The position numbers and the translations under genes are program-made. DNA of 64,000 nucleotides from Juglans regia (taxonomy: Eukaryota > Streptophyta > Magnoliopsida > Fagales > Juglandaceae). This document shows, one piece after another, positions 1 to 10,395 of the stretch. The stretch's first letter is position 1. Each line of letters opens with the position of its first letter. The notes under the pieces were generated by a model that saw only the letters and a list, made by a program, of their open reading frames with translations, searched no databases and was not told the DNA's origin. The DNA lies in NCBI RefSeq assembly GCF_001411555.2, contig NC_049903.1, positions 22,053,048 through 22,117,047 on the forward strand, written 5' to 3'.

Positions 1-683
1 AATTTTGATAAATTTTGGAGTTAGGAGGTGAAATCCTTAAGTTAGGGGTAAAATAGTCATTTTCCCATATATAGAAGGTAAAATGGTAATTTTACTCTAA
101 GCTGTGTCTTTCCACATTTCTAATTGTTAGTAATTAATTTTTAATTTTTAAAATACCCTCTTACAATTCCTCGTGTTTCGATCTTTACTCTTGTAGGACG
201 CGACGATCGAGGTAAGTTAGCTCTTAAGTTACTATCAGTTTACTATGTATGTGTGATGAGTAAGGGAACTACAATTTATGTTCTTATGTTGTTATATATG
301 TCATGTCATGCCAGATCATTACATGTTTATCTATTACACGAATTATTCTGTCATGAAATATTTATCTGTTACACAATATATTTTGTCTCATGTTACTATC
401 TATTGCAATTATGTCACATTACGTATGCTATATGTTACATGTATGTCATGTCACATAATATTCACTGTCACATGTTATGTAATGTTACGAAATGTTATCT
501 GTTATCTGTTATGTCATGTTACAAAATATTGTCTGTTATAGATATGTCATGTTATGAAATATTTTCTGTTACATTTTATGTAATCTTCATGTCATGTTAT
601 GCTGCGTCAGGATTTCTGTCGTTTATGTCACGCTCATGTCACATCACGTTACGAAATGTCATGTATGCCAGTTAAGTTATTCA
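1..683. repeat. AT-rich LTR-derived sequence, family undetermined
   Basis: No gene is visible. The first ~110 bases (GGAGTTAGGAGG, then a stretch about bases 'not callable' such as GTAAAATGGTAATTTTAC) recur as a diverged inverted copy at about 27770-27880. From about 285 to 680 the sequence is a degenerate array of ATGTCATGTTA-type words. That array keeps two overlapping reading frames open, but their Met/Ser/Cys/Tyr-rich composition marks them as by-products of the repeat. Probably the R/U5 part of an old LTR (inference). Confidence 0.45.
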
Positions 684-889
684 TGTCAATCACGACCCTA
701 AGCGCTAGGATGAGGTAATATCCTAATGGAACTCCTTTGTTCATGCTGTAGTGTCTAAATAGGTGTGAAATTTCCTGGATTGACGAAGTATAGTCAATAG
801 GTTGCGAATGAGGCCTAATTAACTAGTCACCGGAGTTCGCCAGGCACTAACGCCAATGGTGTCACACATTATGTTACGTGTGTCCACAG

Positions 890-1050
890 CAAGTGTGGCA
901 CAAACAAATAAGTCATGGGGCCACAACAACTGTGGAGCATGAAGTATGAGACCACAACAATTGTGGAGCATACACTACGTGAGACACAACAATTGTGACA
1001 TGTAAAATACGTGGGGCCACAACAACTGTGGAGTACGTATTAATGCACTC
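890..1050. repeat. 31-33-bp tandem repeat with palindromic core
   Basis: Four to five units begin near 889, 921, 952, 984 and 1017. Each carries a core like CCACAACAATTGTGG, an almost perfect dyad, followed by AGCAT or ACATG and a variable spacer. Every unit could form a small hairpin. The array lies inside LTR-like copy L1 and is probably a minisatellite that grew within the LTR. Confidence 0.7.
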
Positions 1051-1179
1051 ATAGCTGGTATAGACACCTGTATTGTGATGCGGTAATCGGTAGGGACACA
1101 CGGCTCAAGGGGACCTGTGTAGCACCCATATGGTCACTTTATAAATTGAGTCTATTGAATAAGATTCCAAGTTCATGTA

Positions 1180-1720
1180 TTTCACGTTCAAGTCATGTTT
1201 CACATCATGTTTTGTTCAAGTTTACATTTATGTCAAGTTTCAAGTTCATGTCAATTGTGGTAACCCCATGAGATAAGATTACTCAAGCATAGTGACCCTA
1301 TGAGACAAGAATATGTTTCAAGTTCATGTTTATATCATGTTATGTTCAAGTTCACGTTCATGTTATGTCATGTTCACGTTCACGTTATGTTTCAAGTTCA
1401 CATTTATGTTATGTCATGCTCAGGTTCATGTTATGTTCAAGTTCATGTTCAAATTATGTATGTTAACGTTCATGCTATGGTTCAAGTTCATGTTATGTTT
1501 CAAGTTCACGTTCATACTATGTTGCTAGTCCATGTTATGTTTTAAGTTCACGTATATGCCATGTCACGTCAAGCTAAGTTTCAATTTCAGTTCAAGTTAT
1601 GTCATTTATGCCATGCTATATATGTCATTTATGCTATGCTATATGTCAAGTTATGCTATACTTACTTATGACTTTGATTATGCATTCATGCTTTTACTGA
1701 CATGCATGCATCAATAACCT
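1180..1720. repeat. Degenerate TTCAAGTTCATGTTATG array
   Basis: Variants of CAAGTTCATGTTATGTT recur irregularly across about 540 bases, mixed with CACGTTCATG words. The repeat keeps three short plus-strand frames open. Their Met/Phe/Val/His-rich, periodic translations are not protein-like. Interpreted as simple-sequence expansion within the LTR-like block. Confidence 0.6.
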
Positions 1721-2261
1721 ATGTGGAAGTTTCCTGTTAACTTGCTGAAATTTGTAATCAAATCTCACCGTGATAGTTCCAACTACCATTCCTCCCGAAT
1801 GGTGGGCGATATGTCAGGATCAGAGCAGGGAGAAGACACTGGCAGACTAGAGAAGGTTGACTAGACACCGTAGATGCATCACGAAACTTGTAGCCTCCAT
1901 AGTTAGGTCTTTAGATAGTATTCCAGCATCGTTAGTCTAGTTACGTGAGTTACTCAACGAACTAGCCCAATAGTATATTTTGGCAATGAAATGATAGAGT
2001 CAGGTCTCCATTGTTTTGTGATTACAGTCTTCTGAGACTCGTACTGTAATCATGGATATTTTAAGTATGCATGGTTTATGTTTTAACTATTTGAGATATT
2101 ATAAGTTTGGTGCATAGTATTGCTCACAAAAAAATAATTATTATCCGTTGCAAATATTGCATAATGCTAGATGCAGGGGGGAGGTAACCTTGTGTTGCAT
2201 GTCCCAACGCTTCGGATGTTCGTCCGATCCCAAGCGGAATCTGGGTGCGTCACATGCCAAG

Positions 2262-2799
2262 TATCTAATATTATTCACTAAGTGTGGTTAAGATCTTGCT
2301 AAGTGTCCAAATAAAACTTCTCTAATCTAATTTGGATAATATGCACTGTGATTTTGAAACACTACAATTGGTGCGCTTACCGAGATTACTATTTACTCCG
2401 TAAAAGTGAATGATAAACTTAACACTAAAAATTTCTTAATATTCATATTAACCTACAGTGAAAATCGTTTACCGAAATTCAAACTTGAAGTGCCCCTAAA
2501 AATAATTTCATAGTTTCAAACAGGTGTTTCATCCGAAAATATGAAAATAAACTTATTGCGCCATAAAATCCCAAATAATCAACTGAGTCTAATGGCGTAG
2601 ACTATAACACATTCTAACACTTCTAACTATCTGAAATAAATAAAACTCATATTTCTAGCACTATAGTAAGTGATAATACTGACTATGTTGACAGACTAAA
2701 ACTTATGCAATTGGTCGATTCGTAAAAACTCATGGGATTTTCACGAGATTCCTAAAGTCAATAGAAATTCCACCAATGAATTTCTAGTAGGCTGTTACA
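2262..2799 (-). mobile_element. LTR 5'-terminal fragment (minus), unidentified family
   Basis: Read on the minus strand from 2799 the sequence starts TGTAACAGCCTACTAG, the terminal TGTAACA..CC style of many plant LTRs, and runs as AT-rich U3-like sequence to about 2262, where it joins the end of repeat L1. No matching 3' terminus or target-site duplication was found. It is therefore a truncated LTR in opposite orientation to L1. Confidence 0.5.
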
Positions 2800-3826
2800 C
2801 TTGAGAGCACTTCTCCCTCTTAGAGATCAAAAGAGTGAAATCGAGTGAGTTCTTGGTGAGTTCTTGAGTGTTCTTGTGTAAGGTTGTCTTGAGTGGTTGG
2901 AAGGCCATGAAATTTGTAAGTTTTCTTGATCTTGATCTTAGTTAGCATGTCAAGCTTTGTTTCCAAGTGTTAGTACAAAATTTGATTGAGGTTTGAAAAG
3001 GTTATCATGCTTAGTTCAAAGTAGGGTCAATTAAGAGATGGTTTGAATGGTTCAATGATTTTAAGTAGGAATTTAGCTATGGTATGTCTTAAGCATGATT
3101 TGATATGATCTATCATTGTCTTAACATGATTATGGAAGGTTTAAATTGTAGTTAGAAGCATGTCATGGTAGGTTTTAATTCTATCTTGTTTTGATCATCA
3201 AGTGTGAATCGGTTTTGAATAAATTGGAGATTAAGGATTTCTTAGCCATGATTAAATGTTGGGATGAACTTTATTATCCAAGAATTAGCCTTCATTATGT
3301 CATTAAAGATGTTAGTGATCATTTGTGATTAAATAAAATCTCATATGCATGCATTCATAGGGATCAATTGTTGAAAACACATTTAGGCATCAACTAGAGT
3401 GCATGCCACGGGTTGGGACTGTTTGGGAAAGTTCCAATTTTATTTGTAAAAATCCAAGGGCATATATGGTTTTAGAATGCCAAAAATATGAATTTCATGA
3501 AATTTGGTTAAATTTGGAATTCGTTTGCAATTCATGTAAAATTAGGGCCTAGATGGCAATTTAAGGGTATTTTTGTAAATATCCAATGCTTGAAACCTTT
3601 GTTTGTGAACCTTATCTATAGAAGTATTAATCATAACTTAGTACACACTTGATTTACGCAGCTACGGCGTTATTTTCAAATTACTTATGAAGTTTGTAAG
3701 TTGGCCTCTAACTTTTACACATTTATAGATTATTTATGAATTTTTGATAAATGTTTCATTCATACTTTAATTATCATTTTGAGCATAAAATATTATGTTA
3801 TAAAATATAGCATAAAAATAATTTTT
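2800..3826. other. AT-rich sequence without a gene
   Basis: Starts just beyond the minus-strand LTR terminus with a section rich in TTCTTGAGTG/GAGTTCTTGG words, then becomes unremarkable AT-rich sequence. The style (leader-like section, then AT-rich) fits an LTR R/U5 region leading into repeat L2. No ORF, RNA gene or terminal repeat could be supported. Confidence 0.3.
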
Positions 3827-5332
3827 GTCACAACCCCAATGGCTAGGATGAGAAATTATCCTAGTGGAACTCCTTTATTTACTCTTTAGTGTTTAATAAT
3901 GGAGTAATAACTCCCGGATTGACGAAAAACAGTTAACAGGCTTCGAATGGGTTCTTTTAAGAAAATGCCGAAGCGAAGTCAACATATTATGACACCTAAC
4001 TCTAGTGGGTGTACACGTTATGATTTTTATGATGTTATGTTATATTACCAATCCATTGAGAATGAGTCTATAGATAACATATTTTCAATGTGAGTTATAC
4101 TACAGTCACCAATAGGTACTCACAGTGAATATGGGGAACTGTGACATTACTACACGTTATGATGTTAATTATAAATTACTAATAATGATGAAAGTTTATG
4201 ATGAAAGTCTATAATAAAGTTATGTTTTCAAAAATGATGGTAAAAATATTTATTGAAGGAAATATTGTCTCCATTTATTTGAAATGTTGAGGAATCTGGA
4301 TGGGAGACATGCATACTGATTTCTCTGCATCTCATGCATTACATATTTATCATACTTCATGTTTAATTTTATCTTTGTGCACGTTGGTTATTTAATTTAC
4401 TAAGATTTCGAGTAAATCTTATCCCTTGTGAGACCACTACTTGGAATGATAGAAGTTGTGCCAGGTCTTGAGGGTATCGAGCTAGATGGAGCGCTGGATC
4501 CAACTAATTGAGGAGGTGCCAGACCTTGAGAGGACTGGATTTAATCCTGATGTTTATAGCCCAAGTCCTTCATGCTTTAGATCATATGAAGAGAATGATT
4601 TGACTTTAACTCTTAGTTGTACTAAGTCTATACTACGTTGGTATTTTGAACTTAATGATTTTTAATGAAGTTGTGATGTTTTTTAGTTATTCTGGCGTAT
4701 TTTATACTTATACATCTTATTTTCACTGCGATTATTGCATACTGCTAGTTGTATACTAGGATGCATTGCATTCTAACTGTTATGTACGTGGGTATGTAAC
4801 CTTGTGTTGTATATCCTGACGCTCTAAGAGCATTAGCATTGGTTTCATCAAAAGCCTAGCCAAATGCAAAATTTGATGAATTTCATCAAAATAAGGCTGC
4901 ATTAGATTAGTCAAATAGATAAATGTGAAACTTTGAGCTACTGTAAATGTATAGGTTTCTTCAAATTTGAAGGTCAATTATTCATTCATCAAATCTGTTT
5001 TCTATTCAATTTTAATTTTCAAAGGTCTTTTTTATTCACATTTAATCTCCAACCGTCTTGTAATAATAATGTAAGAATCAAATTAAATTATTAATCAACA
5101 TATGATTAGTGTAATTGTAAAATATGAAAAAAAATATTTTTATTAGAAAAATAATATTATATTATTATTTTGATGAATTCAATAGCTAATTCAATGTGGA
5201 GTTATGGCTAGGAAAGTTTTGGATTTATAGAAATCATGTACTTTTCATCAAACTTTAGAGATAACTTTGATGAAGCCAATGCCAATGCTCTTCTTCTTCC
5301 ATCCCAAGTGGAGGTTGGGGGTGTCACAGTAT
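3827..5332. repeat. Diverged LTR-like repeat 'L', copy 2
   Basis: Begins TGTCACAACCCC and ends GGGGGTGTCACA near 5332, so it has TG..CA termini. Parts match copy 1 at 684-2260 (CTAGGATGAG, CTAGTGGAACTCCTTT, GTAACCTTGTGTTG). It is interrupted by a MITE at 4826-5292. Family and exact boundaries are unresolved. Confidence 0.45.
4826..5292. mobile_element. MITE-like element with 27-bp terminal inverted repeats
   Basis: The 27 bases from 4826 (AAGAGCATTAGCATTGG, then TTTCATCAAA) are the reverse complement of 5266-5292 with two mismatches. The 467-bp body is AT-rich and has no plausible transposase. It interrupts a stretch that is continuous in repeat L copy 1 near 2205-2230. A clear target-site duplication was not found, so the superfamily (hAT, Mutator or PIF/Harbinger type) is undecided. 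Confidence 0.75.
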
Positions 5333-6296
5333 TAATTCATTTCTCGTATCAAACAGAATAATTATGTAATTAATTAAGTAGAATATTACGACACGTTTTT
5401 CTAGAAGAAAAGTTCAAGAAGCAATGCAACGAAGTAAATAGCTTGATCATAAATTATGATTATCACATGTTTGTTAGTTTAGATAAATCATTATTAAAGT
5501 CAGTTATTTGATAGCCACATTTAATGCACATGTCACGATTTATGCAAGAATGTCATTCATCATAGTACACGATCATGTTAATTTTCTGCATCATGTTCAG
5601 ATTCAGCATTTTATAGTTATTTATATTAGTATGTATGTCATGCATCTCACGTTGCATAAGACATGTAAGCTTTATTAAGTTTAAGTGCAAGATAAGATAA
5701 GATTAGTTTAATCAGATGGTCATTCAAATGCAGTACTAATGCAGATTTAAGATGGATGTGCAAGTCACGGAGTCAAATGTGGTCCACCGTAGTATGCTAG
5801 AATACTACTTCAGCGGCTTCCCTTGCAGTCACGGGATGTGAGGCTGGTGCACAACTTTACACACAATCTTAAGTGTGTGTTGACCAGTCAGATCAGTAAT
5901 TTAAATCAAAATAATCAGATAAGTCAAACAAGTCAGATAATTCAGATAAATCAAGACAAGTCATGCATAGTCTAAGCATCAGTATGATCGGTCATGATTT
6001 TAAGTTCTCAGTATGAAAACTTTTATAGAAACCTTACATTTATTATGTTTACATTGTGATAGATTTCTTACTGAATTCTCAACTCATTTTAATTTTATCT
6101 CATATTTTTAGCCACCCAGGTGAGGATGATGATCGGAGTACAAGAAGATGGCCAAGCTTAGATGGAGCAGTTTGATGTCATTCCAGGCTTTATTTATTTA
6201 TTTAGTTTGATTTATCAAATCAAGAAATTTCTTGTTAGGCTTTATTTACGTATGAAATTACGTGATATCCCTAACCCTCGGGAATGAGATGTTACA
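5333..6296 (+). mobile_element. LTR 3'-terminal fragment (plus), unidentified family
   Basis: Ends GGGAATGAGATGTTACA at 6296, a plant LTR 3' terminus of the TGTAAC..GTTACA type. Upstream lies a U5-like block (CCACCCAGGTGAGGATGATG). The matching 5' start is not seen; the fragment begins where repeat L2 ends. No primer-binding site follows, so it is either a 3' LTR or a remnant. Confidence 0.5.
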
Positions 6297-7799
6297 ATTT
6301 ACAAATTATCTCACTACTATTCACATAATTTTTTTTATTTCATCTCATTTTATCTTATCTCATCTCATATGTGTAACCAAACGAGGCCTTAGACACTTTT
6401 TAAAGACAATATCTAATATTATTTTATAAAATACTATTTTACATTTTTAAATTACTCTCACGTTGGCTCTCTCATCACTATCGATCTCACTTTCTCTTTA
6501 GGGGCAAAATTAGAATTTGGTGTGTGAGGGGGTGATTGGCAAAGTATGTGGTATGTGTCAGTATATACTTTTTGCATGTGACTATATAAAAAATAATAAT
6601 CATACGTCATAAAATTGTATACAAAAAATACATGTCTATATACTATCTTATAAGATAATTTTCCTTTCTTAAATGCTAAAAAAAAAAAATTCTATTTTTC
6701 TATAGACCTTTACAAAAAGAAAAGAAATTGAAATATCAATTTAGGATTTCCCCTTTAAAATAAGCTCGACGGCAATCTTTCATGGAATAAAATTCATTTA
6801 TTATCATCTCTGAAGTGAAACTCTTGAGAAAAAATAAAACAAAAAAGAGAAACTGAGATAAAGTTAAACCAAATGGACATAAGTCAATAACAGAATAGTG
6901 GAAATCAAAGGGGATTCAATTTAAAAACAAAAAGAACAAAAAAAGAAGAAGAAATTTGAGAAAAGAAGTGAGAAATAGAAGCAATCCAATTGAAGGAGAA
7001 GTACAATCGGATAGGGAAATGGCCATAGAAATGGGGGCTGAGGAAAGGATAACAAGACAGAGAAAACCCAGATGGAAACGCAGTATAGCTATAAACTTGA
7101 TTGCCGACAATATGGTAGATGCAAATGCTAATTGAAATTCAAGGATGTCAAAGAAAATACTTGACGAATAAGAGTCTATAGAAACTGTGTATGATATGAA
7201 ATGAAACAAGCCGCACATCAAAGATAAATAAAGAGAGATAGAGATAAAATATTTTACCCTTTTGTGTCTACGGTTTTGGGGTAGGCTTTCATAGATTTCT
7301 TTTCTTGCTTTGCTTTTTCTCTCTGTCAAATCTGAAAAAAGAATTGCTTTTGCCCTCTCTGAAACCTGTTCGGTTTGGTAAAAGGATTGGCTGGGAACGT
7401 GGAATAGGTACTTTACCGTACTTTTATGACAATAATGGGATTGAGTAACTTGGAACTTAGGGTCAAATGGGTCGTTGAAGAAAGCGCAGTATGTCAGTGT
7501 CATTGTGTTCATAGAGTTAGCTGGGTGATAATAGTCGAATTGTGCATAATTTTAATATTTTAAACAAAGTATTATCTCAACAGTATAGTCTTAATTCTTA
7601 TATTTTTATTAATTTTAAAATATTTATTTTTCTCCAGGAGTTGCAAATAAAAAATATATATAAAAATTTTGGATATGAACATAAAAGGAACCGATAAAGA
7701 AAAAATAATGAAAAGAAGCAAAGATGACATAAAACTGAAAAAAGAAAGAAGAGGAGCCACAAACGGAAAAAAGTTTGATGCGAACGAGGAAACATAATT
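6297..7799. other. Unassigned AT-rich flank, possibly host sequence
   Basis: Bases 6297-6400 are rich in CATCTCATTTTATCT words that end AACCAAACGAGGCC, a form often seen in tree MITEs. From 6916 to 7512 the minus strand is open for 198 codons, but the C-terminal half is a run of Leu/Phe/Ile typical of translated AT-rich DNA. Only the first ~95 codons look protein-like; they are followed by AAAGGTAAA, a possible splice donor near 7260. I do not recognise the protein and do not call a gene. This is the left flank of solo LTR K (duplication CATGA at 7800-7804). Confidence 0.35.
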
Positions 7800-7804
7800 C
7801 ATGA

Positions 7805-9477
7805 TGTAACGCCTCGGTCTCGTAGGAATCGAAGAGTTATTTTCTATAACTTAAAACTCACAATTGATCACTATATTTATAGACTCCAAAATACAAAGTC
7901 ATCAGAATACTACATAATCTCTTAATAAAGTCCGCCACTTCTCAGAAATCTTCTATGAGTAAACCACTATGCTTAAATAATCATCTCACCGATACTCTAT
8001 AATCCTGATCCTTAATTAGACTATTCAAAATCAAATCATCTAAAAAATATATGGAGATAAGGGGTGAGTTATCAACAACTCAATAAGCAGATGATATATA
8101 CTAGTGTGCAAACATGAACATTTTCACAGATTTCAAAATGCAGAAACAAAACATTTCAGTATCAATATGCAAATCTCAAAAAAATACATATTATCAGAAA
8201 ATTAGAGCGACTTTTCAAACATTTCATACTCAGAAATCAACTTTTCATATTCAAAGACTCATTTGGCACAACATGACTGAACATCTTCATCTTATCATAT
8301 CATATCAGAGTATCATATCAGAACAAAGACCATGTTTAACCCCCGTGATAGGGTTGCGCATCCTGCGGAAAGCCATGCAGAACATAAATCACCATATTAC
8401 CAAAGCGATTGCACTCAGAACAGAAAATCACTATTATATCCTGTGGCGGGCCAGAGGTCACCATTGTATCCCGTGACAGGGCCAGAGATCACTATTGTAT
8501 CTCGTGACAGGGCCATAGGTCACTATTATATCCCGTGACAGGGCCAAAGGTCACTATTATCTCCCGTGACAAGGCTAGAGGTCACTATTATATCCCGTGA
8601 CAGGGCCACATATTATAGCAAAACAGAATCAGAATCACCATATCAGAGTCAGAACAGAATCAAAAAGTCATGTCAAAGGTTTTTCAGATGCCACATCATA
8701 TCAAAACAAAGTACTGATATTCAAATCATTTCACATTTTTCAAAACAGATTCAGAACATCTTCTCGTCACATGCGAAATTTATCAAATTTTCATATTCAC
8801 TCATTTGTCTCAGTTCAATAACAGAATGCCAAAAATAAACTCATATCTACACCAGTCAAGACAGAAAATACTTTCTTCTTAAACGGAATCTCATGAGTAA
8901 TGCAGAACAAATATCTGAGATTATTTTCAGATTTCTTTTCATAACAAAACATGCACATTTTCCAAAAAGGACCTCAGTTCATTTTATTTTATGCAAAGTC
9001 TAGCATAGAAATCCTGCTTACCTGAATTTCTTAGTTTTTTTCAGAATTTTCCTTAAAATGTCGAACAATAATTAATCGTCACCTATAAAAATAACCACGT
9101 AATTCTCATAAATTTCCAATCGAACACATATTTCAATATTTAAGCCTAAAATGCTAAAATAACCTATTTCAATTATTCAAAAAAACATAACTTCACGTAA
9201 TCCTAAAATATCGACACATTTTCTAAATTCATCAATATCCACTTAATTTAACTCCGACTTTGACCTTAAATATTAAAAGAAATATTTCTATGAAATAAGA
9301 TTTTTGGTACTAGTATAAAGTGGTATTAGACCCATTAAAAATAATTTATTGATTCCTAGAAACAAACCCATGGTTACAAAAATAACATAAAAAAAATGCT
9401 TGTTGTAATACTGAGGACAAAATTGTAATAACAACTAAACAACTAAGCGTTACGTAAACATGTCTCAATAAGCCATG

Positions 9478-9508
<31 letters not shown>

Positions 9509-9719
9509 TGTTTGCAAGGAAAGAAAAATACATAGACCCAAGTCGTGCGATGGAGGCTCACCGTGATTGAAGGAGGTCGCGGCAGGGCAGGCGAGTGGGA
9601 GATGGCTAGGACACGACGGCGGAACACTGAGAGAGAGAGAGAAAGAGCGAGATGAGCAAGAGAGAGAGAACGGTGAGAGAGAGAGCTACACCAGAGAGAT
9701 GAAACACAGTGAGAGGGAT
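7805..9719 (-). mobile_element. Solo LTR 'K', left arm (3' part of the LTR)
   Basis: K starts, read on the minus strand, at 27421 (TGTAATACCC) and ends at 7805 (GGCGTTACA in minus sense). The five bases outside, 7800-7804 and 27422-27426, are both CATGA, a perfect target-site duplication. With element A removed, K is about 3.3 kb and no internal region remains, so it is a solo LTR left by LTR-LTR recombination. This arm contains a 31-bp minisatellite (8439-8620) and, near 9560-9720, a GA-rich (minus: CT-rich) tract like a transcribed leader. Short frames here are artefacts. The LTR size and TGTAAYRCC termini resemble Tekay/Del-type chromoviruses (inference). Confidence 0.8.
8439..8620. repeat. 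31-bp minisatellite inside LTR K
   Basis: Units start at 8439, 8469, 8500, 8531, 8562 and 8593. The consensus begins TCCCGTGACAGGGCC and continues AGAGGTCACTATTATA. The first unit is 30 bp and the rest are 31 bp. The related LTR fragment at 62776 onwards has only one such motif (CTCCCGTGGTAGGG), so the array expanded after the copies diverged. Confidence 0.85.
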
Positions 9720-10395
9720 CGATATGAACCTGCGGGAACGGAATCCCTTGAACCCACAATCAATTTAAAAACTCTCCAAAAAAGTCAAAATAAAGTCAAT
9801 GGATGGAGAACCTATACCCAATGAGAACTAGTTTCAAGAACCTAGATTATATTAAAATCTAGACCCGTTGAAGAACCCGTCTCAAGAACCCAGATTATAA
9901 AGTAAGAACGCCACAAAGGTTGTGATTTACCTTTGATAAGTTCAAAAGTTCAATTAAGAACAAGAGGAGATAAACTCAACTCACAATGAATAAATTCATT
10001 AAATTTCTTAAACTTCATAAAACTGATTAAAAAGTGGCTTCAAAGAGTATTTAAACCAAAACCTAATCAAAACCCTAGCCAAAATAATACCTTATCTTCC
10101 AAAAATACCCCTGAGTGAATAGTACCGCGGCTACAGTATGACGCTACAGTAACTCGGCTATAGTAACCCTAACCCTAGTTCAATAAAATAATAACTTTCC
10201 CAACATACCCTAGCATAGGCCCCCTTCCCATATAATAAACCCAATTACTCTAAATTAATAAAATAAGTCCTTTATATGAATTAAATAAATTGAAAGCCTT
10301 CAAGTGCCCAAAGCCTTTAAGCCCTTGAACTTCTATTTGGCCCGTCTGGAACTTGCAACATATTTTTAAAACTAGGCCCACCTTGGTTCCCATCA
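9720..10395 (-). repeat. Element A 3' LTR
   Basis: 676 bp, read GATATGAACC at the left and CCTTGGTTCCCATCA at the right. The polypurine tract adjoins at 10396-10409 (minus: GAGGAGAGGTGGAA). It contains a telomere-like CCCTAACCCTAG and copies of GCTACAGTA, as in all LTRs of the family, and a TATA-like AGTATTTAAACC on the minus strand. Confidence 0.9.

Larger units (their letters stand above)
684..2260. repeat. Diverged LTR-like repeat 'L', copy 1
   Basis: The block beginning near 684 (CGCTAGGATGAGGTAATATC, then CTAATGGAACTCCTTT) matches, with many changes, the block beginning at 3827. The copies share a later section (GGTAACCTTGTGTTGCATGT here, GTAACCTTGTGTTGTATATC in copy 2) and end with GTCACA near 2258 and 5332. 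The arrangement suggests two old copies of one LTR family in the same direction. This copy contains two low-complexity arrays, at 890-1050 and about 1180-1720. No coding capacity seen. Confidence 0.45.

Noticed and set aside
253..675. 140-codon plus ORF rich in Cys/Tyr/Met
   Set aside because: Translation of the degenerate ATGTCATGTTA array; two other frames are equally open.
6916..7512. 198-codon minus ORF as a host gene
   Set aside because: The second half is Leu/Phe/Ile runs of AT-rich DNA. The first ~95 codons have no recognised family. Kept only as a note in the flank entry.
9567..9824. Arg/Glu-rich 85-codon plus ORF
   Set aside because: Comes from GAGAGA repeats in LTR K and runs across the K/A junction.
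10170..10180. Interstitial telomere (CCCTAACCCTAG)
   Set aside because: Occurs once per LTR at the same place in U3, so it is an LTR motif and not a telomere relic.
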